Source: Chitinophaga flava
Lineage (GTDB): Bacteria > Bacteroidota > Bacteroidia > Chitinophagales > Chitinophagaceae
DNA length: 64,000 nucleotides
Direction: 5' to 3'
NCBI RefSeq assembly: GCF_003308995.1
Contig: NZ_QFFJ01000003.1
Coordinates: 62,001-126,000 of the forward strand
Part shown: piece after piece, positions 54,472 to 62,949 of the stretch
Layout: every line of letters begins with the position of its first letter
Position numbering within the stretch: the first letter of the stretch is position 1
The notes under the pieces: generated by a model
Told to the model about the DNA's origin: nothing
The model's database searches: none
What the model saw: the letters and a program-made list of their open reading frames with translations, nothing else
Position numbers and translations under genes: made by a program

Positions 54472-55002
54472 TTAGACTTTTTTTTGAATATTCATATTCA
54501 ACTTTTGTGCTACGGCAGTATTATTTCCCATGACCTTGACAATCAAAAAACGGCCTGAACCTTTATCATAAAGGTTTTTGACTGTTTTTCCCTTCACTCC
54601 CAGACAACGCGCCATGAGTGGAATATTTTCCGGATTGCCACAAATAACAATGGTTTTGCCCTTATTTTGTTTTACAATACAGTCCAAAACACAGTCTGCA
54701 GTCTCATGATCTTTGGTTACCCAGTAATAAACGGGGTGTAATTGCCTTAATTCGGAAAGCGGAGTAACGGTTTGTACCGCTTTGTTGACATAAATCGTAT
54801 AGATGGCTGCCACATCTATATGCCGTAAAGCATCTGTAAATTCTCTGGCCTGATCCTGCCCTTCGGGGCTGAGACCGGCTGATGGAGAGACTTCTTCTTC
54901 CGCAGCATTAACAAAAATAATCGTAGTTACTTTTTCCGGGCCGGTAGCAAAAGAAGACAGACCAGCAGCCAGCATCGTGGCTAAAATAGCAGTTTTCAGC
55001 AT
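54472..55002 (-). CDS. Secreted histidine-phosphatase-like protein lacking catalytic histidines
   Basis: A 176-residue protein with a signal peptide (MLKTAILATM to FAT, about residue 20). The fold markers of the histidine phosphatase superfamily are present in order: strand TTIIFVNAAEEE, LSPEGQDQAREF, AIYTIYVNKAVQTVTPL and VICGNPENIP. The catalytic RHG/RHA site reads VNAAE (31-35), the Arg of the R-x-x-Q-T block is Lys, and the second catalytic His of the GHSNTIP-type motif is Asn123. Phosphatase activity is therefore unlikely. A binding or regulatory role is inference. Confidence 0.8.
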   Translation of the reverse strand: MLKTAILATMLAAGLSSFATGPEKVTTIIFVNAAEEEVSPSAGLSPEGQDQAREFTDALRHIDVAAIYTIYVNKAVQTVTPLSELRQLHPVYYWVTKDHETADCVLDCIVKQNKGKTIVICGNPENIPLMARCLGVKGKTVKNLYDKGSGRFLIVKVMGNNTAVAQKLNMNIQKKV

Positions 55003-55332
55003 GACGATAGTTTTTAATGTGAGTTAATACAATACAATAGCAGAAACACAGGCAATCGAAGACTTGCCGGGAAAGGGAAACTGGGGAAGAAAAACGTTGA
55101 AGAGGAAAAAGGAACTACCCTAAAGATAGGGTTTCTCTGTAAAATAATCGCAGCATTGTGATAGGCGGACGACAAGAATGTTCAGGGCGGGAAAGCGGAT
55201 AAGGATGGCGGTCTATACAATTTTCTCCCAGTTAACCAACAAATAGTGCGTTTATCATTAATATCTGTCTGTTGTACCGGTTTTTGTCTACCTTTATTCC
55301 CATCATGATATTTTAATTTATAATTATTGAAC
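55003..55332. other. Divergent intergenic region before the subtilase
   Basis: 330 bases between divergently read genes. It holds a small perfect hairpin ACCCTA-AAGA-TAGGGT (near 55116-55131) and TACCTTTA (55289-55296), one base off the TAnnTTTG promoter consensus, 37 bases before the subtilase start. Nothing else is recognised. Confidence 0.4.
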
Positions 55333-57024
55333 ATGAAATTGTTTAGTCGAGAGGTTGCAGTCTTGGCATGTGTTGCATTGATGACTGCTTTTACTACCAG
55401 AACAGTTGCCCAGAGTAAAACCCCGGTACCCAGAAACTGGCAGTTGCTGAGTTATGATACTGACAGCGTTTATGGTACTGCCACCGAAAAAGCCTACAAG
55501 GAGATACTGAAAGGACGAAAAAGCACCCCTGTAATAGTGGCTGTAATTGACTCCGGCATCGATACCACCCATGAAGACCTGAAAGGCCTGTTATGGACTA
55601 ATCCCGGCGAAATCCCCGGCAACGGTAAAGACGACGATGGTAATGGTTATGTGGATGATATTCATGGCTGGAACTTCCTTGGCGGCAAGGATGGAAGCAG
55701 CCTCAAGGAAGACTCTGACGAAGCCACCCGCGAATATTACCGCTACAAAAACAAATACGGCAACAACCCGGATTCTGTACTGGATCCCAAGTCCAAAGAA
55801 TACGCCACCTGGCAAAATCTGAAGCAGAAAATCGAGAAACCAAGCTCTCAGACCAAGCTTCAGTATAAAACCATGGCCAAACTCCAGGAGAACGTCAACA
55901 AATGCGAAAACATCCTGAAAACATACCTGAACAAGGATGATTTTACCGTAGCTCAACTGGACAGTATCCAAACCACTAACCAGGATGTGTTACTGGCCCG
56001 TAATTTCATGACACGCCTGCTGAAAAGTACCGGCGACGAGCCTACCTCTTTCAGTGAGTTTAAAATGGAATTTGAGGGATATATGAGCGAACTGAAAAGG
56101 AAGGCAGAAAGCACAGATGTACCCCCCAACCAGAACCGTGAAAAGATTGTGGGCGACAACTTCGAAGATATCCGCGATACCAAATACGGCAATAACGATG
56201 TGATGGGCAAATTCGCCTTCCACGGTACCCACGTAAGCGGTATCATCGGCGCCCTCCGTCACAATGGAGTAGGTATGGATGGTGTGGCTGACAACGTTCG
56301 CATCATGGCCATCAAAGCGGTACCCGACGGAGATGAAAGAGACAAGGACGTAGCCCTGGCTATCCGCTATGCAGTGGATAACGGTGCTCAGATCATCAAC
56401 ATGAGCTTTGGCAAACCTTACTCTCCGCATAAAGACTGGGTAGATGATGCAGTGAAATACGCTGAGAAAAAAGGCGTATTGCTCGTACATGCCGCCGGCA
56501 ATGATGGCAGCAACAACGATTCCGTTCCCAACTACCCTAATCCGGAATTTGCAGATGGTACCCGCGCCAACAACTACATCACAGTGGGCGCCATCAGCCA
56601 TGGGCTTTCTCCTGATAAAGTAGCCCCCTTCTCCAACTACGGTAAAAAGAACGTGGATGTCTTCGCGCCAGGTGTACAGATCTACTCTACCGTTCCTGGT
56701 GGTAACAAGTACGGCAGCGCCAGCGGCACTAGTATGGCAGCTCCGGTAGTAGCCGGTGTAGCCGCTCTGGTACTCTCCTACTACCCCGATCTGAGCGCAC
56801 GGCAGCTGAAATATATCCTGGAAAAAAGCGCCACTCCTTTACCCGATGGTACTACAGAAGTCAACAAGCCTGGTACTCAGGACGAGAAAATCGCTTTTTC
56901 AGAACTGTCTGTAAGCGGTGGTATCGTTAATGCTTATGAAGCATTGAAGCTGGCGGGCACCATTAAAGGTGAAAACGTGAAGAAAAAGCTTAAAGCCAAG
57001 CTGAAACCGGTGAAAAAAATGTAA
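55333..57024 (+). CDS. Secreted S8-family serine protease (subtilase) with a long Asp-His insertion
   Basis: 563 residues from the ATG at 55333; a TTG two codons earlier is less likely. Signal peptide about 1-27 (TRTVAQ). Catalytic Asp73 (VIDSGIDTTHEDL), His300 (HGTHVSG) and Ser467 (SGTSMAAPVVAG), plus the oxyanion Asn in HAAGNDGS. The Asp-to-His distance is about 227 residues against roughly 30-60 in ordinary subtilases; the insert (about 95-285) is charged and helix-rich. The C-terminus is Lys-rich (KKKLKAKLKPVKKM) and has no T9SS domain. It probably acts in the periplasm or is secreted. Confidence 0.94.
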   Translation: MKLFSREVAVLACVALMTAFTTRTVAQSKTPVPRNWQLLSYDTDSVYGTATEKAYKEILKGRKSTPVIVAVIDSGIDTTHEDLKGLLWTNPGEIPGNGKDDDGNGYVDDIHGWNFLGGKDGSSLKEDSDEATREYYRYKNKYGNNPDSVLDPKSKEYATWQNLKQKIEKPSSQTKLQYKTMAKLQENVNKCENILKTYLNKDDFTVAQLDSIQTTNQDVLLARNFMTRLLKSTGDEPTSFSEFKMEFEGYMSELKRKAESTDVPPNQNREKIVGDNFEDIRDTKYGNNDVMGKFAFHGTHVSGIIGALRHNGVGMDGVADNVRIMAIKAVPDGDERDKDVALAIRYAVDNGAQIINMSFGKPYSPHKDWVDDAVKYAEKKGVLLVHAAGNDGSNNDSVPNYPNPEFADGTRANNYITVGAISHGLSPDKVAPFSNYGKKNVDVFAPGVQIYSTVPGGNKYGSASGTSMAAPVVAGVAALVLSYYPDLSARQLKYILEKSATPLPDGTTEVNKPGTQDEKIAFSELSVSGGIVNAYEALKLAGTIKGENVKKKLKAKLKPVKKM

Positions 57025-57051
57025 TCACAGCCAGGCTGTAAAATAACAGAA

Positions 57052-57094
57052 CATAAAAGAGGCCGTCTCAAATAAAGAGGCGGCCTCTTTTATG
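57052..57094. terminator. Bidirectional terminator between the subtilase and phzF-like genes
   Basis: A perfect 14-bp stem CATAAAAGAGGCCG (57052-57065) and CGGCCTCTTTTATG (57081-57094). A/T runs in the outer stem serve both directions; it lies between convergent genes. Confidence 0.85.
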
Positions 57095-57112
57095 CCGCTT
57101 ACCGAACGTTAC

Positions 57113-57997
57113 TTATAAAAAGAGTTTTCCTTCCATTACTACTGTTGATGATCCACTCACCCATATTCCATCTTCCTCAACAGATACAGATATAGTTGAT
57201 GGCTGTTCTACAAATTTACCCTGCAAAAAAAGATAGTCCTTATTTTTTTCAATATAGCCCAGCTTTTGAAGATAGCCAGCAAGCGGTCCGGCAGCTGTGC
57301 CGGTGGCAGGGTCCTCATCTATTCCTATGCCGGGGTTAAAAAACCTTGATTCCGCTGCCATACCGTTCTCCAGGTCATTGGTAGTAAATAGATAACAACC
57401 CTCGAAACCGAATTTTTGTGATACTGCTTTTAGAAGTCGTTTATTAACGACAGCCCTTTCAAGCACTGTTGCATTGCAAACTGGTAGCATGAGATGCGCC
57501 ACTTCAGTTTTAACAATTTGTACTGGCCAGCCATTCAATACAAGATCTGCACTATTTAATCCAATCGCTTCCGAAATGATATCATCCGGCACTGCTCCTA
57601 CCATGACAGCAGGTTTTTGCTTCATGCCAACATAAGGCAATCCGTTCTTCTCTGTTATTCGTAGCGCTACGGGTATATCTTTTACCTTCACCCATGGCAG
57701 GTCGCCCTGATGGCTGAAAACGTCCCATTTTTTTATCAGTGCCAGACAAACTGCTCCTAACAGATTATGTCCGGCGCCAGCCACCTCAAATTTAGCGGGG
57801 GTGAAAGATCGTACTTTGAATACCTTTTCTTCTTTAGAATAATGCACGAAAGATGTTTCCGAGTATCCAAACTCCCTTGATATGTCATAGTACTGATCCA
57901 TATCAAGTTCATGGTCTATGCAAACTACTGAAAGCTGGTTGCCTTTGTATTTCTGGTCAGTAAATACATCTAATACGTAATAATCAAGCTGTTTCAT
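57113..57997 (-). CDS. PhzF-family isomerase/epimerase
   Basis: A 294-residue protein of the diaminopimelate-epimerase-like fold. YVLDVFTDQKYKGNQLSVV opens domain 1, FGYSETSFV holds the catalytic Glu, and DEDPATGTAAGPLAGYL is the DPxTG(S/T)A motif of domain 2. PhzF acts in phenazine synthesis, but most homologues, with no phenazine genes nearby as here, have unknown substrates. It is divergent from an HxlR regulator with a shared palindromic operator, so it is probably induced by that regulator's signal. Confidence 0.93.
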   Translation of the reverse strand: MKQLDYYVLDVFTDQKYKGNQLSVVCIDHELDMDQYYDISREFGYSETSFVHYSKEEKVFKVRSFTPAKFEVAGAGHNLLGAVCLALIKKWDVFSHQGDLPWVKVKDIPVALRITEKNGLPYVGMKQKPAVMVGAVPDDIISEAIGLNSADLVLNGWPVQIVKTEVAHLMLPVCNATVLERAVVNKRLLKAVSQKFGFEGCYLFTTNDLENGMAAESRFFNPGIGIDEDPATGTAAGPLAGYLQKLGYIEKNKDYLFLQGKFVEQPSTISVSVEEDGIWVSGSSTVVMEGKLFL

Positions 57998-58020
57998 TTT
58001 TTAAGCATCTGTTAGGATTT

Positions 58021-58028
58021 CAAAATTA
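58021..58028 (-). promoter_or_regulatory. Candidate -7 element of the phzF-like gene
   Basis: On the minus strand this reads TAATTTTG, matching TAnnTTTG, 23 bases before the start codon. The shared palindrome begins about 28 bases further upstream, next to the -33 region. Confidence 0.5.
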
Positions 58029-58055
58029 GACAGCAATAGTTTATTTTCGTTATGG

Positions 58056-58089
58056 GTTAACCAGAGGTAACCGGTTACCTCTGGTTAAC
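58056..58089. promoter_or_regulatory. Perfect 34-bp palindrome, likely operator of the HxlR regulator
   Basis: GTTAACCAGAGGTAACC (58056-58072) is followed directly by its exact reverse complement (58073-58089). Each arm itself holds two related half-sites (GTTAACC and GGTAACC). It sits between the divergent phzF-like and hxlR-like genes and overlaps the expected -33 region for the regulator, suggesting autorepression and control of phzF. Confidence 0.75.
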
Positions 58090-58106
58090 TATCTTACACT
58101 TGAAAT

Positions 58107-58460
58107 ATGAAACGGCCTGATAAACAAAATGTGACCTGTGAACAAGAGCTGGCGGCTATTCGCGATAGCTTGGAAGTCCTGGGGGGTAAATGGAAGTTAA
58201 GGATCATGCGCCATCTCAACAACCATGTTCATGAAGTCAACACCTTCAAAAAAATTCAACGGGAAATAGAAGGTATCTCCGCAAAAATGCTAACAAAAGA
58301 ATTGCAGGATCTTGAGATTAACCTGCTCATTACCCGGACAGTTAGAGATACCAAACCAGTAAGTGTAAGTTATGCCATCACTTCCTACGGACTAAGTGTT
58401 TTTACAGTAAACGACAGCCTGGTAGACTGGGGATTAAAACACCGGCAAAAAATCAAGTAA
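58107..58460 (+). CDS. HxlR-family winged-helix transcriptional regulator
   Basis: A 117-residue DNA-binding protein. The conserved Cys11 (VTCEQELAAI) precedes LEVLGGKWKLRIMRHL, and KIQREIEGISAKMLTKELQDLE is the recognition region, the standard HxlR layout; some members sense electrophiles or quinones through that Cys. A TACACTTG element (58095-58102, one base off consensus) lies four bases before the ATG, which would give a nearly leaderless message. Confidence 0.94.
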   Translation: MKRPDKQNVTCEQELAAIRDSLEVLGGKWKLRIMRHLNNHVHEVNTFKKIQREIEGISAKMLTKELQDLEINLLITRTVRDTKPVSVSYAITSYGLSVFTVNDSLVDWGLKHRQKIK

Positions 58461-58468
58461 ACACCCTT

Positions 58469-58882
58469 TTATTTTACCAGTCTCAGTGAAAACGGATATT
58501 TATAGGAAACACCTTCATTGGCTTTCACCGCGGCTATAATACTGAAGATAACATTCACCACCCATAAGATGCCGTGAAGTTTATACCAGCTCCAGCCTGA
58601 ATGGAACATATCCCCACGGGCCTGGAGGATCAGATTACCCAGTGACCATAATCCGTCGAAAATACCACCCAGTACACTAATCAGCACTCCCAGCAAACTG
58701 ATGGTTATCTGAAAATTGATGGCTTCTTTACCTTGATCATCCACAAATTTGGACTGATCACGTTTGATGAGCCATAATATCAGTACAAGAATGATATTTC
58801 CGGCAGCATTATAGATAACTGAGCCCACAATACCACCCAGGTGTACAAAGGTGCCCCAGTTACGTTCGTCTCGTTGCGTCAT
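58469..58882 (-). CDS. DUF4870 (Tic20-like) membrane protein
   Basis: A 137-residue protein with three to four hydrophobic segments (about 13-38, 56-80 and 100-118). WGTFVHLGGIVG at the start, ILWLIKRDQSKFVDDQGKEAINFQI in the middle and KANEGVSYKYPFSLRLVK at the end are the DUF4870 signatures. The function is unknown. It is convergent with the HxlR gene, 8 bases apart, and lies just downstream of rnpB on the same strand. Confidence 0.9.
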   Translation of the reverse strand: MTQRDERNWGTFVHLGGIVGSVIYNAAGNIILVLILWLIKRDQSKFVDDQGKEAINFQITISLLGVLISVLGGIFDGLWSLGNLILQARGDMFHSGWSWYKLHGILWVVNVIFSIIAAVKANEGVSYKYPFSLRLVK

Positions 58883-58957
58883 AAAAAAAGGATTAAATAA
58901 GGATGAGAAGATAGATGCTTATTTTGTAATATCAAAGCAGAGGAGAAGAAAAAAAAA

Positions 58958-59320
58958 CTACAAACCTATAAGCCGGATTCTGTTCCCTGGCAAAGCCAGG
59001 GCTGCTATCATTTATCTGCGGTGACGTTCACACGTCCCCTGTATCTGCCTACCCTCGGACATCGGGCGAGCAGCCCTCAAGCGTCCGTATACATGGCATT
59101 TCAGCACACAAGGTTTACCCGCACAAACAGTTACCTGCCTGCACCGTGGGCTCTTACCCCACATTTTCACCCTTACCCCGCCGAAACAGGGCGGTAATTT
59201 TCTGTGGCACTCTCTGTCTCCGGCAAGCCGGAGCCCACCCGTTAGGTGGTGTGTTGCTCTATGCTGTCCGGACTTTCCTTCCCTTCAGACAAGCTGAAGG
59301 AACGATAGCACGGTTTGTAG
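58958..59320 (-). ncRNA. rnpB: RNase P RNA
   Basis: The catalytic RNA of RNase P, which removes tRNA 5' leaders. On the minus strand the 5' part holds GGAAAGTCCGGACAGC (about 59285-59262) and the 3' part holds ACAGAATCCGGCTTAT (about 58984-58969), the universally conserved P4-forming segments. The ends pair as helix P1: GGTTTGTAG (59320-59312) with CTACAAACC (58966-58958). The length of about 363 bases is normal for the bacterial type A molecule. An open frame on the other strand inside it is a shadow. Confidence 0.95.
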
Positions 59321-59328
59321 TTGGAGCG

Positions 59329-59336
59329 CAAAGGTA
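59329..59336 (-). promoter_or_regulatory. Promoter -7 element of rnpB
   Basis: On the minus strand TACCTTTG matches TAnnTTTG exactly and lies 8 bases before the RNA 5' end predicted from helix P1, the right distance for transcription start. Confidence 0.65.
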
Positions 59337-59382
59337 AGCAGTATTATACTGATTTTAGCACTTTTTGCTAATTATTTTAGCT

Positions 59383-59402
59383 CCCAGGGCTAAAGCCCTG
59401 GG
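59383..59402. repeat. REP-like palindrome
   Basis: CCCAGGGC (59383-59390), loop TAAA, GCCCTGGG (59395-59402), followed by CTA. Same family as 15225-15244 and 59567-59588. Confidence 0.7.
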
Positions 59403-59566
59403 CTATGCTAGTTTCAGCCTTAGCAGGTGGTATTTTTTTGTCTGGTTGATATGACAAGCTGGCGTTTTTCTACTTGATTGATCGTTGCTCAGAAAACTAA
59501 TATAACTAAGAGCTCTAGTCATAGGCCAGCAGTCTTTTCTTCTGGGCTGCTCTTACAACTAATATA

Positions 59567-59588
59567 GCCCAAGGCTTTAGCCCTGGGC
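59567..59588. repeat. REP-like palindrome, second copy in the same gap
   Basis: GCCCAAGGC (59567-59575), loop TTTA, GCCCTGGGC (59580-59588) with one mismatch. It lies 165 bases from the first copy, in opposite orientation judged by loop sequence, giving a REPIN-like doublet between rnpB and the Smr gene. Confidence 0.7.
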
Positions 59589-59602
59589 TTAAAAAGCGTT
59601 AA

Positions 59603-60655
59603 TTATCTGAAGGTTATTTCTGTAGCGCCATAACCATATTTGCCGTGGTACTGGTTCACGAAAGAAGCTACTTCCGGCGTCTGACGGAGAATCTGGTGGA
59701 TCTCATCTTTCAGCTTGCCTTTACCTACACCATGAATAACGATCATGTTATGCTGATGGTGGCTGATAGCCAGGTCCAGGTAACGCTGGAAAGCGTTGAG
59801 CTGGATAGCCAGGATGGCAATATTGCTCAGCCCTTTCCAGTTTTTTTCGAGGGCTTCAATATGCAGGTCTACTTCCTGTTTTGGCTCCAGCGTTGTTTCC
59901 GGCTGTAATTGTATTTTACTGAGCAGACTGGCGAAGTTGCCGGATCCGATGCTGGCAACCGGTTTCTTTTTGCTAACAGGCGCTTCTACCGGAGCTGGTG
60001 GTTCTGGCTCTTTGTCCGGAAACTTGTCAAACAGCGTATAGGTAAGCGTGGCTTCTGCCTTGGTACGCAGTTCTTCCAGTTGCGTAAACATCTGTTTAGG
60101 CTTGATCTTCCAGGTTTTTTTCACGGAAGCAGCCAGTTTGGGCTGTGGCTCTTTCAAAAAGAAAGTAAACTCAAATCGCGGATTATCATTCAGCGATTCG
60201 AAAATCAGATCTGACAAATAGAAGTGATTGTACGGCTGTATTTCATTCTTTATCTCCAGGTCCATCTGGTTGTTGAGCCAGATCTGGAAATAAAAGCGCA
60301 TGGCATACGGCGTATCATTGAAAAGGTGGAACTTCATCAGCTTCACGGTTTCATCATAGCCATCGAACTGGTATACCGGCAAGATAGACAGGAACATGCC
60401 CTTATCTGTCTTGAATACTTCGTATTTGCTTCTGTCGACCTTGATTTCATCTCCCGGGATCAGCTTCGGTTTTTCCTTCACCAGTTTTTGCTGAGTAAAA
60501 CGATGGAAGTAAGGAAAATCTATCTGGTCCAGATACACCGGGAAAGTAGTGCCTTTCACTTCAATCATCACCATATTGTCATTGACAATATCGACTACTG
60601 TACCTTCTTCTTTTGAGCTCAACAATAATATCTTGTCTCCTGTTTGGTATTTCAT
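59603..60655 (-). CDS. DUF2027 and Smr domain protein
   Basis: 350 residues from the ATG at 60655 (MKYQTGDKILLL). Upstream in-frame codons exist, but a promoter-like element lies inside them, so the shorter form is chosen. The N-terminus (about 1-80) is a small barrel-like region, the middle is the DUF2027 beta-rich domain, then a Pro/Glu/Lys linker. The C-terminal Smr domain (about 265-350) carries VDLHIE and VIHGVGKGKLKDEI, the HGxGxG motif of Smr endonuclease-like domains also found in MutS2. It may act on branched nucleic acid or on stalled translation complexes; the role in Bacteroidota is not settled. Confidence 0.9.
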   Translation of the reverse strand: MKYQTGDKILLLSSKEEGTVVDIVNDNMVMIEVKGTTFPVYLDQIDFPYFHRFTQQKLVKEKPKLIPGDEIKVDRSKYEVFKTDKGMFLSILPVYQFDGYDETVKLMKFHLFNDTPYAMRFYFQIWLNNQMDLEIKNEIQPYNHFYLSDLIFESLNDNPRFEFTFFLKEPQPKLAASVKKTWKIKPKQMFTQLEELRTKAEATLTYTLFDKFPDKEPEPPAPVEAPVSKKKPVASIGSGNFASLLSKIQLQPETTLEPKQEVDLHIEALEKNWKGLSNIAILAIQLNAFQRYLDLAISHHQHNMIVIHGVGKGKLKDEIHQILRQTPEVASFVNQYHGKYGYGATEITFR

Positions 60656-60673
60656 AATTGCATTCTTCTGGCA

Positions 60674-60681
60674 CAAAAATA
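60674..60681 (-). promoter_or_regulatory. Candidate -7 element of the Smr-domain gene
   Basis: On the minus strand TATTTTTG matches TAnnTTTG and lies 18 bases before the chosen start at 60655, supporting that start. Confidence 0.5.
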
Positions 60682-60800
60682 GAAATTTGGCGGGGATTTG
60701 AGCGGAAGAGGGCGGAAGATTTCTGTTTGGGAGAAGACAAATAATTACCTGCGCCATTAAAATGGTGTACTCACAGGTACGACTATATTAAATTCAGGGC

Positions 60801-61268
60801 TTAGAAGTCGATGTATGTATGCTTACGGTGCCTTTCCGGGTGCCGCCGCATAAACTCATCCACAGAGATCCGCCCGCTGCCGGCAATGGCAAAAACGATC
60901 AGCAGGATCAACACCAGCAAAGACAGCCCTAATACCGGATACACCTGGAACAAGCCCGTACTTGAATGTACGAACAGTACTGCACCCAGCAGGATCGGGA
61001 TGTTTAGCAGTGCACAAAACCTGGTTTCCAGGCCCATGGCTATGAACAGTCCGCCTACTGTATGCACAAAAACAATGTAGTGTGCAACGAAGAAGGCGAA
61101 AGTGACCAATGCAGGGCTTTGTTTGATCAGGGTGTCCAGCGCATCTCTGTTCATGACAAATAATACGCCCACCCACATGAGGAACAGGCCCAGCATGATA
61201 CGTACTACGTTCAACCATAAGGGGTAATGTGTTTCACCCCATCTCACAACTCTTTGTAGCATGTTCAT
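60801..61268 (-). CDS. DoxX-like membrane protein
   Basis: A 155-residue protein with four membrane helices (about 17-36, 50-72, 80-100 and 108-128). NVVRIMLGLFLMWVGVLFV opening, HTVGGLFIAMGLETRFCALLNIPILLGAVLF in the middle and a polar C-terminal tail fit the DoxX/DoxD group. The function of most members is unknown; some act in sulfur or redox stress pathways. GTAACTTAA lies about 26 bases before the start, similar to elements before the SusC and deacetylase genes. Confidence 0.88.
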   Translation of the reverse strand: MNMLQRVVRWGETHYPLWLNVVRIMLGLFLMWVGVLFVMNRDALDTLIKQSPALVTFAFFVAHYIVFVHTVGGLFIAMGLETRFCALLNIPILLGAVLFVHSSTGLFQVYPVLGLSLLVLILLIVFAIAGSGRISVDEFMRRHPERHRKHTYIDF

Positions 61269-61323
61269 AAAATAAGATTTTAAAGAACTGCTATTAAGTT
61301 ACGAAAAATAAGCCGGATTTGAC

Positions 61324-62949
61324 CTATCGTAGCTTACTGTTACGATAGCTGTACAGGAAGTAAATGCTGAGTCCGATGACCAGCCAGATCGAAAATACGA
61401 TCCAGTTTTTGAGTGCAATTTCCGTCATCAGGTAAAAACAGCTGAGGAGGCCGAGCACTGGTATCAGCGAGAGTTTGCGTACCATGGAAAACCATGTGAT
61501 CAGGATGGTCACGATGGTGAAGAAAAAGAAAGGTATATTATGTTTCCATACCTCCCAGCCACCAGCGAAAGACAGCTTCCTGGCAATTTCACCACGGAAA
61601 AGCACGATCAGCACTACCACTATCGCCGGTACAATGATTTGTCCGTTGATATAAGGCAGACGGAAGCGTTTTTCGGCCGTTTTCTCCTGTGGTGGCAGCA
61701 TAAGCACTCCACCGCATACCAGGATGAAGGCGAACAAAGTCCCGATGCTGGTGAGGTCTGTCACGATGGTCAGGTTGAGGAACAAGGCCGGAACACCTAC
61801 GATGATACCGGTAATGATGGTGGCGAAAGAAGGCGTTTTAAAACGCGGATGTATTTTACTGAATTTTTTAGGTAACAGACCATCGCGACTCATGCTCATC
61901 CAGATACGGGGCTGCCCGATCTGGAATACCAGCAATACGCTGGTCGTAGCCACTACTGCACTGACAGAGATAATGTAACCAATACCACGCAGGTTCACTT
62001 CATTAAAAACAAAAGCCAGCGGATCTTCTACTTTCAGCTTATAGTAAGGTACCATGCCAGTAAGCACAAAAGAAATGAGTACATACAGGACGGTGCAGAT
62101 TATCAGCGAATAGATCATGCCTTTAGGCAGATCGCGCTGCGGATTGGCACATTCTTCTGCAGTAGTACTGACTGCATCAAAACCGATATAGGCAAAAAAT
62201 ACCGCAGACACACCTTTTAACACCCCGGAGAAACCATTCGGCATAAAAGGCTGCCAGTTGGCTGTATTCACATAAAAGAAGCCCAGCACGATCACAAAGA
62301 GGATAACCAGGATCTTGAGGCCCACCATAAAGTTGGCACTCTTTTTACTTTCCCGGATACCTACATAAGCGAGATAGGTAATCAGCACTACGATCATAAA
62401 TGCCGGCAGATTGACAATAAAAGGTATCCCAAAAATATGCGGAGCCGCATTTATGGTAGCCTGTGTAGCACTGTCGTAATTACTGGATAACCAGTCTGGG
62501 AGGCCAAGACCAATACCGTGTAGAAGATTGTTGAAATAACCGCTCCAGGAGATGGCCACGGCGATATTACCAATCGCATATTCCAGGATCAGGGCCCATC
62601 CTATCACCCAGGCTGCCAGTTCCCCGAAAGTCACATATGAATAAGTATAAGCACTACCAGATACTGGTACGCGGGAGGCAAATTCAGCATAACAAAGTGC
62701 AGAAAAGCCGCAGGTGATAGCAGTAATCACAAAAAGCAGTGACACGCCGGGACCACCATGATAAGAGGCTTCCCCGATGGTAGAGAAGATACCTGCACCA
62801 ATGACTGCTGCAATTCCCATGGCTGTCAGGTCTTTAACTTTCAGCACTTTATTCATGCCCGCTCCTGTTTCGATACCATCAGTCATTCCTTCATTGGCAT
62901 CTTTAATAATCGTGGACAGGGACTTTTTTCGAAACAGCGAGTTAGACAT
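61324..62949 (-). CDS. Amino-acid permease (APC superfamily, CAT-like)
   Basis: A 541-residue transporter with about 14 hydrophobic segments. TAMGIAAVIGAGIFSTIGEA is the substrate-binding unwound helix 1, GFSALCYAEFASRVPVSGSAY is helix 2-3, and AVFFAYIGFDAVSTTAEE is helix 6, all typical of cationic amino-acid-type APC carriers. The cytosolic N-terminus is about 45 residues long. Substrate specificity cannot be read from the motifs; lysine or arginine is plausible, and the lysine cluster lies 8 kb away but is not linked in an operon. Confidence 0.94.
   Translation of the reverse strand: MSNSLFRKKSLSTIIKDANEGMTDGIETGAGMNKVLKVKDLTAMGIAAVIGAGIFSTIGEASYHGGPGVSLLFVITAITCGFSALCYAEFASRVPVSGSAYTYSYVTFGELAAWVIGWALILEYAIGNIAVAISWSGYFNNLLHGIGLGLPDWLSSNYDSATQATINAAPHIFGIPFIVNLPAFMIVVLITYLAYVGIRESKKSANFMVGLKILVILFVIVLGFFYVNTANWQPFMPNGFSGVLKGVSAVFFAYIGFDAVSTTAEECANPQRDLPKGMIYSLIICTVLYVLISFVLTGMVPYYKLKVEDPLAFVFNEVNLRGIGYIISVSAVVATTSVLLVFQIGQPRIWMSMSRDGLLPKKFSKIHPRFKTPSFATIITGIIVGVPALFLNLTIVTDLTSIGTLFAFILVCGGVLMLPPQEKTAEKRFRLPYINGQIIVPAIVVVLIVLFRGEIARKLSFAGGWEVWKHNIPFFFFTIVTILITWFSMVRKLSLIPVLGLLSCFYLMTEIALKNWIVFSIWLVIGLSIYFLYSYRNSKLR

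Noticed and set aside
58056..58089. 34-bp palindrome considered as a terminator
   Set aside because: It lies between divergent promoters, has no loop and no T-run, so an operator is the better reading.
59146..59337. 63-codon open frame within the RNase P RNA
   Set aside because: It is the reverse strand of rnpB, whose conserved segments and P1 pairing are clear.
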